Positions 22,993-34,988 of a stretch of 64,000 nucleotides of DNA are shown piece by piece (within the stretch, counting starts at the first letter, position 1; every line of letters begins with the position of its first letter). This DNA comes from Fragilariopsis cylindrus CCMP1102 (lineage: Eukaryota > Bacillariophyta > Bacillariophyceae > Bacillariales > Bacillariaceae). Below the pieces are notes generated by a model. The model saw nothing but the letters and a program-made list of their open reading frames with translations. It searched no databases and was not told the origin of the DNA. Both the position numbers and the translations under genes were made by a program. Where the stretch lies: assembly GCA_900095095.1 (NCBI GenBank), contig FMBT01000137.1:32353-96352 (forward strand), in the 5' to 3' direction.

Positions 22993-23584
22993 ACCTATTA
23001 CGTACTTTAAAATATAAAACGAGGGTGGTAGTATTTGTATAAAGTTGATAACACGATCGACTGTGAAATAAAGCCGGATCAAAACATCACAAAAAAGAAT
23101 GGGAACATAGAACACGAATTAAAAACATTACTATAACAAAAAAGAACGAATTGTGGGAAATGAAAGTAACAAATTGTAACACATAAAAATAAAACTATTA
23201 TATTGTATTATCTTAAAAATTTAATCAGTGTCTAGGTTTTTAGTTATTAGCGAAGTGATTTTGTGTTAATTCTTTGTTTACGTCTTGTTATCTTTTAGCT
23301 GATTCTAAGACTTCATGCGTGCCTTGCAATGTTCACGACATATCCCTGATACGAATCATACATTTGCGTCTTCTGATCCTCGTCGTCCTTCAACATATAA
23401 TATTATATCTGAGATCATAAACATCATTATCTATGAGTTCACAGCCTCATTACCAAGTCAAGTACATGCAGTGTCAGTGTCATTGGGCGCTTCAGATCTG
23501 CGCTAGGGAAAGAATATATACATGTAGATAGTTTTATTATAGCACCATGATCAACAACCTATACCGCAAACAACGAAAGTATAT
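22993..23584. other. Convergent intergenic region
   Basis: 3' flanks of the RNR gene and of the minus-strand methyltransferase. No gene supported; AT-rich. Confidence 0.5.
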
Positions 23585-24576
23585 ATTACGCTGTAGCAAT
23601 ACCAAAACAAGTAGGATTAAGAATCCAAACTTTTCTAATTCCATATATTGCAAATCTACGGATTGAAAACCAGCAGAACGAATAACATCTCCTGTTTTTC
23701 GATCTAAATGACATCCATCTGCTCTTTTGACCTGTGAAGGAGTCATTTCAATTTGATAATTTGCTAGTTTACTATCTGTCTGACTAAGAACATGTTCCCA
23801 GAATTAAAATTTACCACCAGGTTTCAAAACACGTTTAATTTCAGATACGGACCGAATAGGATCAGTAACACTACAAAGTGTTAAGGTACACACAATGGCA
23901 TCACATGAATTGTCCTCAAGTGGTAATGTTTCGGAAACACCATGAACGATTCGAAGACTATTCCCCATATTGTTGGAAAGCAAACCTGCTCGTGAGGCAC
24001 TATCTTTTGCATAGCCTTCCATACGATCATTGGGGTCGATACCAATGATGTCTAATCCATGCTGATCTTTGTAATATAATGCATTCGGAAAGGACCCCAT
24101 TCCAACTTCCGCAATAACTATTTCCTTCATATTAACATTGTTGTCATTATTCCTGTTTGAGGACAATGATTCAAAAAGTTGTCGAAAGAGTTTCTTTTTG
24201 GTAGGATACGATTCTTTTTCGTAGTCAATCATCCCGACCGACATCCCCTGCGCAAAAGCTGCATCCTGCAATAAATTTCTTGGAAGATCGTATTTAGTAA
24301 GAGATTCGAGAGGTGGGGATGTAATTGCCGCGAGACCATGCGAAACACGAGGGAAACCGCCAATCACAGTTACTGCAGAAACCGATTGACGAAGTATATC
24401 GAAGAATACCTGTCGACGGCATTGGCATTGGTTAGAACAATAAGCATCGTTTTCATCGTCGTCGCCATCGTCGTCGGTACTATCGTTTATTCTTGTTTCC
24501 GTTGAAGAAACAAGAGAAAATTGTTGTTTTTGATGTTGTTACTGATTGGCACCACAACAAATGCCGTGCTCTTCAT
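23585..24576 (-). CDS. METTL7/UbiE-like SAM methyltransferase with in-frame stop and frameshifts
   Basis: The best start is ATG 24576, giving a hydrophobic start (KSTAFVVVPIS). A shift near 24500 leads to the frame DAYCSNQCQCRRQVFFDIL. The core has the SAM-binding motif IVIAEVGMGSFPNALYY, the acidic motif II region GLDIIGIDPNDRMEGYA, then VCTLTLCSVTDPIRSVSEIK and RVLKPGGKF. Directly after KPGGKF comes an in-frame TAA (23804-23806), and the same frame goes on with FWEHVLSQTDSKLANYQIE and ADGCHLDRKTGDVIRSAGF. A last shift near 23640 restores NPTCFGIATA-stop. Relatives methylate small thiol or lipid substrates; the substrate here is unknown. Either a pseudogene or errors; the TAA needs only one substitution. 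Confidence 0.75.
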
Positions 24577-25398
24577 GATGGTAGACTTGAAGTCGAAGAG
24601 GATGGACGTTGCAACAGCCAAAAATATCCATATCAACAAATTCGGACTGAAAGAGATTATGGAGATCATTGTTTTTTTTGTTCTACTTGCTTCTTTCTCT
24701 CTGCGTATATCGTTCTTGATCTTGATCTGCCTTGAGTTTTGTGTTTTGTGTCATGATTTTTTAAGATCCATCAATGACATCAATTCGTATCCGTGCACCC
24801 TACTTCAATGCGTATCGCTGGAATTATTATACGATAAAAGCGCTTGAACCATCAAAATCTACCACAAATGCGAATGTACGAAAAAATAAAAATAAGCGAA
24901 TATTTACGATATTTAAGTTCAACACGCTTTATGTTCAATAATTCAAGCGATAGCCTTCTAAGTTAGGTGCACAGAGGAAGTACGTATGAAGTTTCACTTG
25001 TTTTTTGGAAAATCGTGAATCAAAAAATATCGAGACGTGGATATGAAGTTTCCAAACTAGACTGGCTGTAATTTTTCAGGATTACGGACACCACCTTTCA
25101 CACTTCTCATTTACCAGCGGGTATGCAAAAATAAAAAATAGTGATCGTGACTACCCCATCCAATCAACGATGGTGAAGACATCAGCCAAAAAAGAACCAC
25201 ACATCATGTCAAGAATTAATAATCAGCAAAAAGAATCTTATGCCAAAAAAAGCAGAATACAACAAAAACTGCACGTACTATCTATTCAACAAAAAAACCG
25301 TTGACACATTCTTCTAAAACATCAAGAATTCACAAGAATAATAAACAAGACGGATAACAACAATTCGATCAACGATAACAATCAGTTAATAATACAAG
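24577..25398. other. Divergent intergenic region
   Basis: No supported gene. It contains upstream DNA of the methyltransferase (minus) and of the small gene at 25399 (plus). Confidence 0.5.
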
Positions 25399-26046
25399 AT
25401 GACAAGAGTTTTATCAGCATTAGGAAAAGCGGCATCATTTACCTTTCGAGGTGCAGCTGTTACGTTCGGATCTACAGTATTTTCTTGCGTCGTGGCATGT
25501 CAAATTGAAAAGGGTGCGAATAGAATGATATATACTTATTTCCCTAATAAATTTGCCAATGTAAAAGCTGCCAGTGGTATTACACAGGAAGAACTTGAAA
25601 TGGCAAATATGAATTACGGTGCTGCTTCTATAATTACTCAACAGCAACAAGACGATAATTACGTTCACAATCAAGAAGATCATTCGTCATCGTCGTCGTC
25701 GTCGTCGTCGTCAATAACAACAACAACTCCTAAAGTAGACGAACCCAAACTATTCTTTCGATACGTCCAGGACGAACAACAACAAGAAAAAGAATCTCTG
25801 TCATATTTTGACGACATACGAAATCAGCTATTGTCATTATCAACGACAACGTCAACGATATCGACATCGACATCGACAACACAGACGAAGACAACCGAAA
25901 AGAATACTGCACTAGAAGAAGAAAACATGAATAATAAGTTCTGGTCAGAAGAAGCGAATGCGACCGCTAATGAGGCTATCTCAGGTATAATTCCTACAAT
26001 TATCGTACCGAGTCAAGAAATTATGGCTTGTTCATTGACAGCATAA
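25399..26046 (+). CDS. Hypothetical protein, 215 residues
   Basis: Intact single-exon frame starting at ATG 25399. The N-terminus (TRVLSALGKAASFTFRGAAV) is basic and amphipathic, like a mitochondrial presequence, and continues into a weakly hydrophobic stretch GSTVFSCVVACQ that might insert in a membrane. The middle is low-complexity (Ser10 tract, Thr, Gln). One block, PKVDEPKLFFRYVQDE, and the C-terminal ISGIIPTIIVPSQEIM look structured. No family recognised. The clean frame and clear start in sequence where other genes are broken support it as real. Confidence 0.6.
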   Translation: MTRVLSALGKAASFTFRGAAVTFGSTVFSCVVACQIEKGANRMIYTYFPNKFANVKAASGITQEELEMANMNYGAASIITQQQQDDNYVHNQEDHSSSSSSSSSSITTTTPKVDEPKLFFRYVQDEQQQEKESLSYFDDIRNQLLSLSTTTSTISTSTSTTQTKTTEKNTALEEENMNNKFWSEEANATANEAISGIIPTIIVPSQEIMACSLTA

Positions 26047-26651
26047 TAATAAAGAATCTATCTTCTGTTGTATGTATTGAATGATTACTTGAAGGAAAAA
26101 ACTCTCGTCGAAGTCATAGATATTCGCAAGTGAAAAGAGCCTACGATAATAGCTAGATAATACACAGAGAAAAATAATTAGAAATATGTTTTGTGTCCTA
26201 TTTTCAGTTGGATTTCTTTAATAGATACTACTTGATGGTACATCATCTGATCTTTAACAATGCATTGTAGAGTTCTTGTTTGATTGAAGCGCACTTAAAA
26301 ACCGTAGATTATAGTGTAGTGACTAGTGCAATATACGTAGATAATACGAATCAATTAGAACATACAGAGAGCAGATGTTTCAAAGTGAATCATCCGCATT
26401 CGGCGTCGTTGTAAATGTGTGTTGTTCTTATCGGTATCGTGCATACACCTGGTGTTATATTGTTCATCGTCGATCCAAATATGAAGTACTTATTTATTAA
26501 TTTTAAAGAGTGGATCGAACTGAGATTCTTGGGGCGTTTTTTTGTTCTTGGTTATCACGAGACCGAACTCATTATTATCAGTGCACGAAAATCTCGATTC
26601 AGAGCAATTATCAACGAAAACATCCTCAGTAAGTATTGTATTATATTAGCT
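26047..26651. other. Convergent intergenic region
   Basis: No supported gene; AT-rich 3' flanks of the genes on each side. Confidence 0.5.
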
Positions 26652-28478
26652 CTATGTCCAACTGTCTGTTGCTGTAGACGCAACATTCGGAATGCTTTTT
26701 CCTTTTGTAGCTTCTACATTGACATTTTCGGATACATTGGCATTTGGATCGGATCTAACAGCTTGCCGTTTCCCCCGTATAGTATACCGAATCCAACGGA
26801 GATTTTGATCTCCAGTTTGAAGTGGGATCATTCTATCGCGTCTCAATTTCAAAGTCGCTGTTGCAGTTTTGTCACCCGATAAGATGTAAACCTCTGTCCC
26901 ACTGGGACATTTATCCCGAACAAAATGTTTGAGACCTTCCCAGCTCTCTTCAATATCCTCCGTCAATCTAACGCCCCTGTGTTATGGTAAAAAATAATGA
27001 AGAGTTGAGTATACATACTGAATAATTTTTCCTGTCACTGCTTTCACATAATTAATTGAAATAAAGTTAACAACTTACCATGGTGGATTGGTAGCTACGA
27101 AATACTCGATATTATTATTGATGTTGTCGCTGTCGCTGTCGTTTTCGTCGTCAATATCGTTCGTTTCTAGATCATAACAATCTTTGTTAGATACGGAGAC
27201 AAAATTTAACAGACCAGCCGAAGACAAGGCTGACTCCATTATGTCCACTGCTCGAGGATGAATATCATTACCTGTAATTTGAATTAATGACGGATGTTCT
27301 CGCATTAGTTGAATACCTGCCTTAGCACGTTGGGTCGCATCGAGTAGAATATTCTTCCAGACAGCAGCTGCATCAACATCATCGATGTCGTCGTCGTCAG
27401 ATGCTGACTTCCATCTAGTTACCGGAGGCGTGGAATGATTTGGAATTCCACAACGGATACGCATCAGACCGGGTGCAATATCTGTGGCCATCATACATGC
27501 TTCTAAAACCAAAGATCCACTCCCTGCCATTGGATCGATAAATTTGAGTTGATGCTGCTGCTGCTCCTCCTCCTCATCTTGTTCATTATTAGCTGAGATA
27601 ATGGCAGCTTCGACTTTCTCCTTCCATCCCGCCTCAATTAGTAGTCCCGCAGCCATCGACTCCTTCATGGCCGCCTTGTGGATAACACTCCCTTGACGGT
27701 ATCCACGTTTATGGAGACTCCCTGGTGGGTGTAAGCTTCTAAATATAGATAGAGAGGCCGCACCTCCATCGTTATTACTTTCGTCGACGTTAACTCCCCG
27801 CAGTATAGCAACCAGTGGCACATCTGGATTTTCTAATTCAACGTTCGGACGGTCTCCTCTCATGTCACGAACAACATCACACAACGAATTTTTGATAGTA
27901 AGTGCTGTATAATGAGAATGTGAAAGATCCTTTGGAAGCTTTTGTGGACTGTTCAAAATGGCTTTTACTGATACCGTCAACATACCACCTTTACCGTCTC
28001 CCAATAATTCTTTCACATTGACGCAATCGCGTACGAAATCATGGACGTCGTGTCGAGTATACAGCAACGAGTTTCTGTCAACATCGTAGCTTCCCTCTGA
28101 TGCGGATTGGCCGGTAGTTGCAACCAGCTCAAGGAGTTGATGTGCCGATCGTAACCAGCACAATGCGTATAGAGATGCCTCTCTTGTTGCTTCAAAAGTC
28201 ACAGCAGCCTTTCCCGACAAATCAATATCAATAATATCATCCGGATGATTTATTTTCATTCGCATATCTTCCAACTCTCGTTGTAAAACGTGGGCCAATC
28301 CTGGACCACAAGTTGCAAGGTATGTCGCTCTCGTCGGCGAAGAAGAATCATTTTCGTTTCCTCTTTTGGCGAACAATGATATCAGATTCCTAGTAGGAAA
28401 TGTGACGGTATTTGGTTGAAAGCAACACCCCACTTGCAGGAACACAAGCGATACAGTTATACCGAAAAGAAGTGACAC
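26652..28478 (-). CDS. THUMP-domain RNA guanine-N2 methyltransferase (RlmL-type), two exons
   Basis: Model: complement(26652..26976, 27079..28478), 574 residues from the first codon used here (GTG 28478). The GT-AG intron 26977-27078 interrupts the Trp codon of the catalytic NPPW motif, and the splice restores NPPWGVRLTEDI. Order: hydrophobic N-terminus ending GCCFQPN (a signal-plus-transit pattern suggesting plastid import), THUMP region (YLATCGPGLAHVLQRELEDM to AILRGVNV), then the methyltransferase with HKRGYRQGSVIHKAAMKESM, FIDPMAGSGSLVLEACMMAT and ITGNDIHPRAVDI. E. coli RlmL methylates G2445 of 23S rRNA; a plastid or mitochondrial rRNA is the likely target here. No in-frame ATG precedes residue 1; a good ATG ATG at about 28500-28505 is in another frame, so the very start may contain an indel. 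Confidence 0.85.
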
Positions 28479-28509
28479 CCATCGATATTGCTTTGTGCAT
28501 CATCTTGAT

Positions 28510-29194
28510 GATAGTGGTTATTGTGGTATGATATTTTGCTTCGCCGTTGCCTTGCTGTACTCATTGTTGGTACATTATAATACCGTGAAAAACACAACAG
28601 AATTTTAAATTAAGTTTTATTTTTTGATGTGCAGCTAAGATGAAGATTGGTTGGTCCATCGAGTGAATCGAATAATCGAATGAATCACGAGTAGTACACC
28701 AATGTCCTGTAAGAAAAACAGCAGCACGTGTGACCCAACATACTTTGAACTTCGAAGTACATCAGTTAGTAATTTCACACATACAGTACGGCTAAATTTT
28801 GTAATTCCCATAATCGGGACTCCGAATCGAATCGAATGAATGAATCGAATGAATCAATCAATCGATTGGCGGATTTTCTAAATCGAATCGAAGACATCGA
28901 TATTATCGAAGCACGGGGTTAAGCGCTATAATATCTTCGCGCGTAATAACACGTTCAACGCTCAATCCAATCCCATGAATGAAAATTCAACTCAAGCTTT
29001 TTTTCCATCGCGCTTGAATTGAAAATTCTACTCAAGCTTTTTTTCCATCGCGCTTCTAACAAGATTATCCTAAAGTTACTATTTAATTGACGCTTCCCAA
29101 AAAAATACTGTGAAGTATCATAATAAATAATATGAGTGGATAGTCCTGTTGATCTTTCGTCCGAATATCTACTCTCAATTGATTCACTATCAAC
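28510..29194. other. Divergent intergenic region with short repeats
   Basis: Upstream of the RlmL-type gene (minus) and of the DUF285 gene (plus). No gene seen. It holds a mixed GAAT/CAAT microsatellite at about 28830-28865 and a 40-bp tandem duplication at 28981-29055. Confidence 0.6.
28981..29055. repeat. 40-bp tandem duplication
   Basis: Units start gaaaattc at 28981 and 29021 and share ctcaagctttttttccatcg and cgctt. Only one or two differences. Confidence 0.9.
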
Positions 29195-30339
29195 ATGAGA
29201 CTTCCCGTCCTAAACACTCTGTTTGCAACAACTATCACTTGGTGCTTTGTTCTGGACGCAGCTTCTTCGAGCGCTGTCAGCACTTCCTTTAATGACAATA
29301 TTGTCTCGACGCAGCAAGATTTGTCAACTAGACAATTCACTGACAATTTGTGCGCTTGCTTCACCGATCGTTCTGAGCTCAGAAGAGCCATCATACAGTT
29401 TTTGAAGGATGGTTGTTCGGACGATAACAACTGCGACAACACAGTTGTGCAAAATTATGGTTGGCCCATCGGATCATGGTGTGTGTCCAATGTCACTGAC
29501 ATGACTAATATGTTCGATATGACTAATATGTTCGATTTAAGATCGTTCAATGAAGACTTGTCATCCTGGGATGTTTCACAAGTGACTGACATGAATTATA
29601 TGTTCTCTGATGCATCATCATTCAATCAAGATTTGTCATCCTGGGATGTGTCACGAGTGATGCATGTTTATATGTTCGGGTCGCATCATCTTCAATCAAG
29701 ACTTGTCATCCTGGGATTTTCACAAGTGACTGATATGATTTTATGTTCTCTAGTGCATCATCTTCAATCAGACTTGTCATCCTGGGATGTGTCACAAGTG
29801 ACTAATATGAGTATCGATGTTCCTTGATGCATCATCGTTCAATCAAGACTTGTCATCCTGGGATGTTTCACAAGTGACTAGCATGAATTGGATGTTCTCA
29901 TATACACATCATTCAATCAAGACTTGTCATCCTGGATGTGTCACAAGTGACTGGCATGAATAGTATGTTTGAGTTCGCATTATCGTTCAATCAAGACTTG
30001 TCATCCTGGGATGTGTCACAAGTGACTGCATGACTGAGTTGATGTTCCTTGATGCATCATCGTTCAATCAAGACTTGTCATCATGGGATGTTTCGACAAG
30101 TCACTTATGGAGACGAGATGTTTGGGGGTACTGCTGCTTTAGATGACAGTATCTTCTGCAGTTGGAGCGCTACTTGGAAAAGGCTTGTTGACTGTACTGA
30201 AAGAACAAGCGCGGCGCCCACCCCAACGATATCTACAGCTCCCTCCAATGGTGAAAGAACAAGTGCAAGTGCAACACTTTCAATCTTGTATGGAGCTTCC
30301 CTTTCGTTGCTGCTGGTACATTTGCTCATTAACTATTAG
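29195..30339 (+). CDS. BspA-like (DUF285) surface repeat protein, several frameshifts
   Basis: The start codon ATG 29195 gives a signal peptide (LPVLNTLFATTITWCFVLDA). The pre-repeat region has RSELRRAIIQFLKDGC and YGWPIGSWCVSNVTDMTNMF. About eight DUF285 units follow, with consensus FNQDLSSWDVSQVTDMNYMF. The end has SIFCSWSATWKRLVDC, a Thr/Ser/Pro stretch, and a hydrophobic tail ILYGASLSLLLVHLLINY, as in a GPI-anchored or membrane-anchored protein. Frames change several times inside the repeats. Compared with neighbouring units the changes are single missing bases, for example gggatttt-cacaag near 29715, caatca-gactt near 29771 and cctgg-atgtg near 29932. DUF285 is a leucine-rich-repeat-like fold used on cell surfaces. 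A second, diverged member lies at 54.6-56.1 kb. Confidence 0.8.
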
Positions 30340-30712
30340 ATTTTTGCACTGTATACTAGTCGCTTTCATCAAACAAATGTCGTTTCGTGCGTAGAGAAGT
30401 TGAACCAAATGTTTTGGCTTTCCTTTCGCTTTGTGTGTCCCAATTTTTCAATGCAATGCAACAACCAACTATTTTTGATCCTAGTCGTTTTTTTACACCG
30501 AAAATGATCACTGGTGACGACAAGGAAGAAGGAAAAGGAACAGTTGCATGAAAATATGATGGGAATGTGTGAAAAAGTTAAGGCCTTCTGGACACTGTAG
30601 ATATCGAGCCAAAAAAAAAGTCTGCGAAGTCAAAAATATTTATTGTCAAATAATACCCATGAGAAAATATCAGTCATCGATTTACTTGTCTTTTGTAGGA
30701 CTAGCATTCTGA
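30340..30712. other. Intergenic
   Basis: No supported gene between the DUF285 gene and the mucin-like gene; both are on the plus strand, so a terminator and a promoter are expected here. Confidence 0.4.
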
Positions 30713-31809
30713 TTGATCGTCGTCGATCAACCTGCTGCCCGTTTAATCAAAGATGAGGCCATAGCTGGTTCGCATGCGACAACGAACGAATTATTGTCGT
30801 CGTTATCATTTTCGTTGCGTCGGGAGGAGGATGAGTTAGGAAGAAGAAGAAAAAGGAAAAAAAAGTATCCGAAGAATATTGAAAACATCATCTGGAACAG
30901 CCCCGACTGATAATAATACTAAGGCAACGAAGGAAGAAAAATCATCCACCGATGATAACTTTACGTCTCCCTTATCTACATCGCCGAAGAAAGGGAGCAG
31001 CAACAATGGTGATGCATCATCATCATCAGCAGCAACGATAACACCTAAAGATCCTGTATCGATTGCTAGCCGAACTACCTCTATTGAACTTAGTATAGAA
31101 TCGACTCTATCACCAGAAGAAAGGGGTATTCATTTCGTGGAACCTCAGACTGCATTTCCTAGTGCAATGCCAACAGCTAAAGATGTAACGACGAACTCGT
31201 CATCGTCGTTGGGAAGTGGTAGTAGCAGCAACAACAGCACGAATACGAGTACATTATCATCATCGACTGCTCCATCCTCAAAAACAACAAGAACGAAAGC
31301 CGTATTGACGACGAATTCTACTAGTACTAGTGGTAGCAGTAGCAGAAGTAGTAGCAGTAGTAGTAGCAGTAGCAGTGGTACCACTAGCATTGACACACCA
31401 ACAGGTAAGAGTTACTGTTTCATTTGAGCGATATCGCAATCCGAAAAGAAGAAGAAAAAACGACACTGTATCTCACCGATTGTATTTTTTATCTCTAATT
31501 TTTAATCAATGAATACTATGTATCGACCAATACATCACTTGCAACGTAGATGATGAGGGCAAAGATGATTATGATGATTCTATTGCGTCGCCACAAAAAT
31601 TGAATTCAACTACCGGTACGAAACCATCATCATCATCATCATCATATTTATATGTACCAAAAGAAAAAGATCAACCAGACTCATGGCCTGGAATTGTTGG
31701 ACTTATCTTTGTTTTAGTTGCGATCGGACTTTGTAGTATTACAGTATATAATAGTAATCAGAAAAGAAAATCATATCAAGAGATACCGTCGGTATCATTA
31801 ACCGTATAA
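30713..31809 (+). CDS. Mucin-like single-pass membrane protein, start uncertain
   Basis: Two exons, joined at 31404/31550 (intron 31405-31549, GT-AG), giving DTPTDDEGKDDYDDSIASP in frame. The extracellular-type part is rich in Ser/Thr with an AGT-encoded poly-Ser run near 31335-31375. The only conserved-looking block is SIELSIESTLSPEERGIHFV, followed by EPQTAFPSAMP. Near the C-terminus, SWPGIVGLIFVLVAIGLCS is a transmembrane segment followed by a short basic tail NSNQKRKSY. The frame of the body is closed upstream by a TGA near 30832; the upstream acidic/basic piece 30713-30860 joins only with a shift in the A-run near 30860. No ATG is clearly the start. Role unknown. Confidence 0.55.
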
Positions 31810-32304
31810 ATACAAATAAGTACATTAAATAATAAATATAAAAGGGGACGACCGTGTCATTCTTTCATCATTTATGTAGAGACAAAGACATGAGAAAGAC
31901 AAGACAAGAAAAGCTACGTTATCCTATATCATTGTATTACATACATACCGAAAATCCAGCTCAAATTTTTATAGCTTTGATGAATATGACATCAATCTCA
32001 CATGCTATGCGGAGAAGACAATACTGTAGAAAAATAAACTTCTTGTTTTGATCACAAACGAGTAATTATTTCTGTATAATAGATGAAAAACATATAGATA
32101 AAAGTTCTAGTTGTATAATACTCATCGTTTGATAAAACTGTGTACTACAGGATTAATTTGGCATCACGAGGAGGACCTAGTAGTAGTCTTCGGTTGTGTA
32201 TTTCTTATTCTCTTGGCAATTATTTATATAGCTAATTATGATTTTTTTCCGGAGCGACTGAATTACAGTACAATATATCTATGTTATATCTCATCATCAT
32301 ATCG
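31810..32304. other. Convergent intergenic region
   Basis: 3' flanks of the mucin-like gene and the minus-strand gene below. No gene supported. Confidence 0.5.
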
Positions 32305-34988
32305 TCATATAGATCGAAACCATGACAGCGCATCCGAAATTGCTTTAAGTGCATCTTCGCCACCATTACTGTTTGTTTTAGTATTAGTATCACTACCACC
32401 ATCCAATTTGAGGAAGCGTTGAATCCATCGTGATACTTGATCTCCAGCCGATAATTGTCCATTGATGCGTGTTTCAACCAAACGATGTTCTACGATTAGA
32501 CCTGTATCTGGATCTATTCGATAATCTGATACCAATTCTACTCTTAAGGGTAGACCAGAGGTGATAACTGGAGGAGGATCCGATACCGAGACGTCGATGG
32601 CGGCATGATGATACCGGCTCCAGGCGGAGGAATACGAAACAAAAATGTAAGTGTCAGTCGAATTTCTCCTGTGGGTACAAGCAATTCAACACGAGGAGGT
32701 ACAGTTTTTTCTTCATCTATCAATAATCGTCTTTGTCGAATCGATTCTTGAATTCCCATTATTACAGATCCGATCGATCGATTATATAAGATGATCCTCG
32801 AAGGATTGATTCTCCAAGATAACCATGCAACTCGACGTTCTCTGATATGTGCTTAAATGCTGGAGGGGATCTAGCGCGAGTCAAGGACGATGGTGACGAC
32901 ATATTAAATATGATAGGCCGTCTTCGTATAGGTCGGCCATGATATAGTAGCAAGCTGCAGCCGCAATTTTTGAAAGCTTCTTCTTTCCGGTGGATCCAGC
33001 TTCGGTTGTAAATGACGTAGGTGCCGTCGTGGCTAATGTTGACTTCTGTTTTTGCAGAAAAGGGGATAGACTAGGTTGGTTCATTAATAGCTCAGTTAGA
33101 AAGTCCGTGGGACCTTTACAGACTTAGACTTAGACCCAGAACTACCACCTTGTTGTTGAAAGGCAGCGGCAACATTGTCGACCAACCATCGTCCATCTAA
33201 CTTGATTTTATTACCATTGGGACCCAAAGCTAACATTTTCCCCTGGCGTATTTCACTGATAATTGGACGATCCTCCCTAGATGTGGTCGTATCCAAATCA
33301 TAGACGTCTCGACCACGAATAGTCCATTGTGGAAGACTATTGGTCGTAACTTCGTAGGTAATGGCAAGTGTCCTGTTAGTCCATCCAGAACCTTGCAGCG
33401 TTTCATAGTCCATGTCCCTCCCGTTGCTTTTCGAGTCAATGCCATACTTTGGTAGAAGTTTGCTAGAGATTCACATCCTGTCATCAAAATTGATTCATCT
33501 GCTATTTTGTACGTAACATCGTCGGCAAAGAGTTTCGGATCGACAATAGACAGATCAGATAACTGTGGAATGATATCATTCAAAAATCGGACCATACAAG
33601 ATCTAGTATCTACGTATTCGTTCCAGTCTTTGGTGCCAGGACACGGAGGATGGAACATAGACGACGACAATGATGATGACGGCGACTCTGACGACGACTC
33701 TGACGACGACGACTCTCCCGTTTGCTTTGTATCTGCTTTTCTCGTTGTCTTTTTGTTACCGATCGTTGCACTAGATTTTTCGTCGATCCAGCCGTTACCT
33801 GTAGCAATTGATAATTCATCCATAGAATTTACTTGGTATATTGGAACAGTTGTATCTTGCGGATCGAAATTTGCGTCGTCATCATCATCGACTGTGTTAT
33901 TGGAAGATATTTCTACTGATGATAGTCTAGTCGACATAGCTGTTGCTGCCTGGTCTAAAAACCCATCTCTGAGTGTATTGAAAAAACTGTTATCACGAAC
34001 GATGTTTTGAAGAATTGGATTTTGTTGTAGGTTTGATACCGTCGTTTGTATACTCTTTAAGGCTTGAACGATTGAAGGTCCATTGAGGGTACGACCATTA
34101 AAACTGGACTTTCTAATAACAAAGCGTTCAACTTTACCAGTTCATCACAGGAAGTTCATCATCATCACTACCATCATCTTCGCTACTTGTTGTACTTAGA
34201 TAGCAATCTGTGATCCCCTCCAAGTTATTGTACCTAGATGATAATGAACCTAATGTTGGTATTTTCGCTCTCCAAGGTATTCGAATAATCGAATATGTAT
34301 CGTCAATGATTAATTGGCATTCAATTTGTACCCTGGTATCAGTTGTACCACCTGAGAAAAGAATAGCTTGCTGGGCCGCAGCCGTGGACAACACTAGTAC
34401 GTCACTCAACGCTACCAACTCCTCACGGCTATTCACAATTATTACCCCTTCTTCTTCTTCCTTATTTTCTTTGTCGTTTTTGGTGGTACCATTCTCTTGG
34501 AATTTGTCGTCAAAGTCGTCATCGAGGTCATCGTCGTCAAGGTCTTCGTCGTTATTGTTATTGTTGCTGTTGTTGCTGTTTTTATTATTATCGTCAACCA
34601 ACACTCTTAAAGAAAAGTCGTTCTTAGAATAGACTTCTTCTACGGTAAACGGGGTAAGAGGCTTTGTTAGTATCGCAGGTAATTGCAATTGAAGAGATCG
34701 AAGAGTTTTATCAATAGCAACCAGACGATTGAATTCTTCATCTTCTAACATTCCCTCTATTTTTATTCTATCGACCACATCTTCATTGCTGTTATCTTTA
34801 CGACGAGAAGAGAAAGATGATGATGCACATCGAGTGACACCGTGACGGTGATGTTGATGTTGTATTACGAAAGAAGACGAGAACAATGTATTCGGTGGAA
34901 TCGAATAGCACCATAAGCTTAGAATGATGATAATGATGAGCACCATCCGACTCGGGATTGTCACCATCACAATCGCCGTCGCCTTCAT
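32305..34988 (-). CDS. Large secreted or organelle-targeted protein with a DUF2358/NTF2-like segment, several frameshifts
   Basis: One gene of about 890 codons can be followed on the minus strand from ATG 34988 to the stop at 32305, with shifts near 34135, 33420, 33100, 32950 and 32560. The N-terminus is a signal anchor (MVLIIIIILSLWCYSIPP). Then come RIKIEGMLEDEEFNRLVAID, an Asn/Asp-rich linker, and IRIPWRAKIPTLGSLSSRYN. After the first shift: KVERFVIRKSSFNGRTLNGP, SIVQALKSIQTTVSNLQQNP. The central block (DPKLFADDVTYKIADESILM, TGCESLANFYQSMALTRKAT, PQWTIRGRDVYDLD) resembles NTF2-like DUF2358 domains of algae and plants; that is an inference. The last part includes ISENVELHGYLGESILRGSS and ends DALSWFRSI. 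Collinear content across all shifts argues for one gene rather than several. Confidence 0.6.

Noticed and set aside
33060-33110. Sequence resembling a tRNA D-arm (tagctcagttaga)
   Set aside because: No cloverleaf could be built around it and it lies in coding sequence. I found no convincing tRNA or rRNA gene anywhere in the window.
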